The position numbers and the translations under genes were made by a program. A stretch of DNA of 64,000 bases, taken from Calditrichia bacterium (lineage in GTDB: Bacteria > Calditrichota > Calditrichia > RBG-13-44-9 > J075). The notes below the pieces were generated by a model. The model was not told the origin of the DNA. It did no database searches and saw only the letters and a list, made by a program, of their open reading frames with translations. Below are positions 62,991 through 64,000 of the stretch, in pieces; the first letter of the stretch is position 1, and every line of letters starts with the position of its first letter. The stretch spans positions 62,001 through 126,000 of the forward strand of contig JANQQU010000089.1 in the NCBI GenBank assembly GCA_028284905.1. Direction: 5' to 3'.

Positions 62991-63350
62991 ATGGCAAAGC
63001 GACCTTTTTCGACCAGAAACAAAAGAGATAAGACACTTACGGTAAGCTACCGTTATTTTCCCTTGTGGATATTTATACTGATTGTTATTCTGGTTTTATT
63101 CGTCTTCTTAACCGGCAGTCGCTCCATTTTCCGATTATATGATTTACACAAACAGCATAATGAGCTTTTACAGCAGAAAGAAACGCTGGAGTCCGAAAAC
63201 GAGCAACTATTAGAGCAGATTGAAAAGCTCCAGGAAGATTTGGATTATATCGAGAAAGTTGCCAGGGAAAAATATAATCTGAAGCGAGAAGGCGAAGATA
63301 TTTACAAGATTGTCCCGGAAAAAGAGAATGACCCTGAAGACGATCAATAA
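62991..63350 (+). CDS. FtsB/DivIC-like septum-formation protein
   Basis: A 119-residue bitopic protein. A basic cytoplasmic N-terminus (1-25) precedes one membrane helix (about 26-45), then a periplasmic coiled coil (HNELLQQKETLESENEQLL). The conserved end EKVAREKYNLKREGEDIYKI is typical of FtsB/DivIC proteins, which join FtsL and FtsQ/DivIB in the divisome. Enolase lies 2 kb upstream, a vestige of the eno-ftsB pairing of many genomes, here split by two secreted-protein genes. Confidence 0.9.
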   Translation: MAKRPFSTRNKRDKTLTVSYRYFPLWIFILIVILVLFVFLTGSRSIFRLYDLHKQHNELLQQKETLESENEQLLEQIEKLQEDLDYIEKVAREKYNLKREGEDIYKIVPEKENDPEDDQ

Positions 63351-63437
63351 CGCTTCCGGGAGTTTAACTGTCGACTAAAACACTTTTCATTCGTTATCAA
63401 ATTTATCATTGTCCTCAGCCATAGGAATCCATCCTGG

Positions 63438-64000
63438 ATGAGAATAAACGTCCACTCCCCTACTTTAATTGTAATGCTTTGCTGGCTTTCATTTTTTTCT
63501 TTTGCTCAGCAACCTCCATCTAATGCCAAGGAAACGCCTCCAAACATATACCTGGTCGATTTAAAAAAAGAATTTTCCAGTTGGTTATGGTTTGCGCAAC
63601 TGAAATCTACTGTCAAAACCGGAGAAAAATCAGCCTTAGCACTTTCAGACAATTTTTACAGCAGCCTTTTTCGCAGCTCGTCTGAAGACAAGTGGCGGGA
63701 TGACAATTTTTTTCATCTTTTCTGGCATTTGGCACCCACGGAGAAATTTGCAACACGCTCCTTTTTAACTTCGAAAATTCTCGCCGATGAAAACACCGGA
63801 CGAAGTTTTAACAAACATCTCCTCGCCCAGAAATTTTTCTACAATCCACATCCGAAGATACAATTGCAACCGGCGCTCGGTGTCGCCTTCGAAGAGGCGT
63901 TTGATATTCAGGATCAGGGTTGGTATGCCAGCGTTGGCGTCGATATCAGTAAACTGGATATGGGCGGCTATCTAAATTATACTGATTTAAATAGTACCAT
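63438..64000 (+). CDS. Secreted hypothetical protein, cut by the window end
   Basis: An open frame starts at ATG 63438 with an AGGA nearby and runs to the last base without a stop. It opens with a signal peptide of about 24 residues (hydrophobic core IVMLCWLSFFSF, then AQQPP). The visible mature part (about 160 residues) is rich in Phe, Trp and Asp and ends in strand-like stretches (WYASVGVDISKLDMGGYLNY) that suggest an outer-membrane or surface beta-structure. The C-terminus is missing, so the family is undetermined. Confidence 0.7.
   Translation, partial: MRINVHSPTLIVMLCWLSFFSFAQQPPSNAKETPPNIYLVDLKKEFSSWLWFAQLKSTVKTGEKSALALSDNFYSSLFRSSSEDKWRDDNFFHLFWHLAPTEKFATRSFLTSKILADENTGRSFNKHLLAQKFFYNPHPKIQLQPALGVAFEEAFDIQDQGWYASVGVDISKLDMGGYLNYTDLNST

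Overview
The window reads as a chromosomal segment of a Gram-negative bacterium of the FCB group (Fibrobacteres-Chlorobi-Bacteroidetes in the wide sense), possibly a Calditrichota- or Ignavibacteria-like lineage. The grounds are three secreted proteins ending in the type A sorting tail of the type IX secretion system (T9SS; core NYPNPFNP...LGQ...W.G...GxYxYRL), a PorV-like outer-membrane protein, an intermediate GC content and mostly ATG starts with modest Shine-Dalgarno (SD) sites. This placement is inference. No rRNA, tRNA, CRISPR array, phage or transposase was seen.

1-27.2 kb is one large plus-strand exopolysaccharide (EPS) or surface-glycan locus. It opens with a STAS-domain protein, a Wza-like export protein and a Wzc-like tyrosine kinase, closed by a strong terminator. 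A good sigma-70-like promoter then leads into a nucleotide-sugar epimerase, a FemAB-like protein and a glycosyltransferase. After a large inverted repeat come an MBOAT/SGNH acyltransferase pair, two ATP-grasp ligases, an O-antigen ligase/polymerase-like membrane protein, a second glycosyltransferase, an ATP-grasp protein fused to a low-molecular-weight tyrosine phosphatase, two tandem flippases, an APH-like kinase, a DUF4091-like secreted protein, a polysaccharide deacetylase and a zinc-finger/methyltransferase/APH-kinase fusion. The parts fit a Wzx/Wzy-type pathway whose product is acylated, deacetylated and perhaps decorated with amino acids or phosphate. No priming glycosyltransferase and no exosortase lie in the window.

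27.3-32.1 kb is a minus-strand metabolic and transport block: a YfcC-type transporter, a 3-hydroxyacyl-CoA dehydrogenase, a 71-residue membrane protein and RarD, with several strong hairpins between the genes.

32.5-44.6 kb holds two giant paralogous secreted repeat proteins with T9SS-type tails, followed by a GAF/AAA+/Fis sigma-54 activator. 45-52.4 kb carries a VTT/DedA-like membrane protein, small hypothetical proteins, a tandem pair of YaeI-like metallophosphoesterases, a long hairpin repeat, a PorV-like protein with two Fn3 domains and a receiver protein with a C-terminal membrane anchor. A probably 5'-truncated Eco57I-type adenine methylase meets a GNAT acetyltransferase gene head to head near 55.1 kb.

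The rest carries a secreted DUF7305-like protein, a minus-strand pair (lysine-ketoglutarate-reductase-like enzyme overlapping a TauE-type transporter), enolase, a lipoprotein, a third T9SS-tailed protein, an FtsB/DivIC-like protein and the start of another secreted protein.

Two identical sigma-54-like elements (TGGCAAACTGTTTGC) lie 40-44 bases upstream of the PorV-Fn3 and DUF7305-like genes, which suggests sigma-54 control of envelope genes. The main candidate for an undescribed system is the EPS locus, with its three ATP-grasp proteins, FemAB-like transferase and two unusual enzyme fusions.
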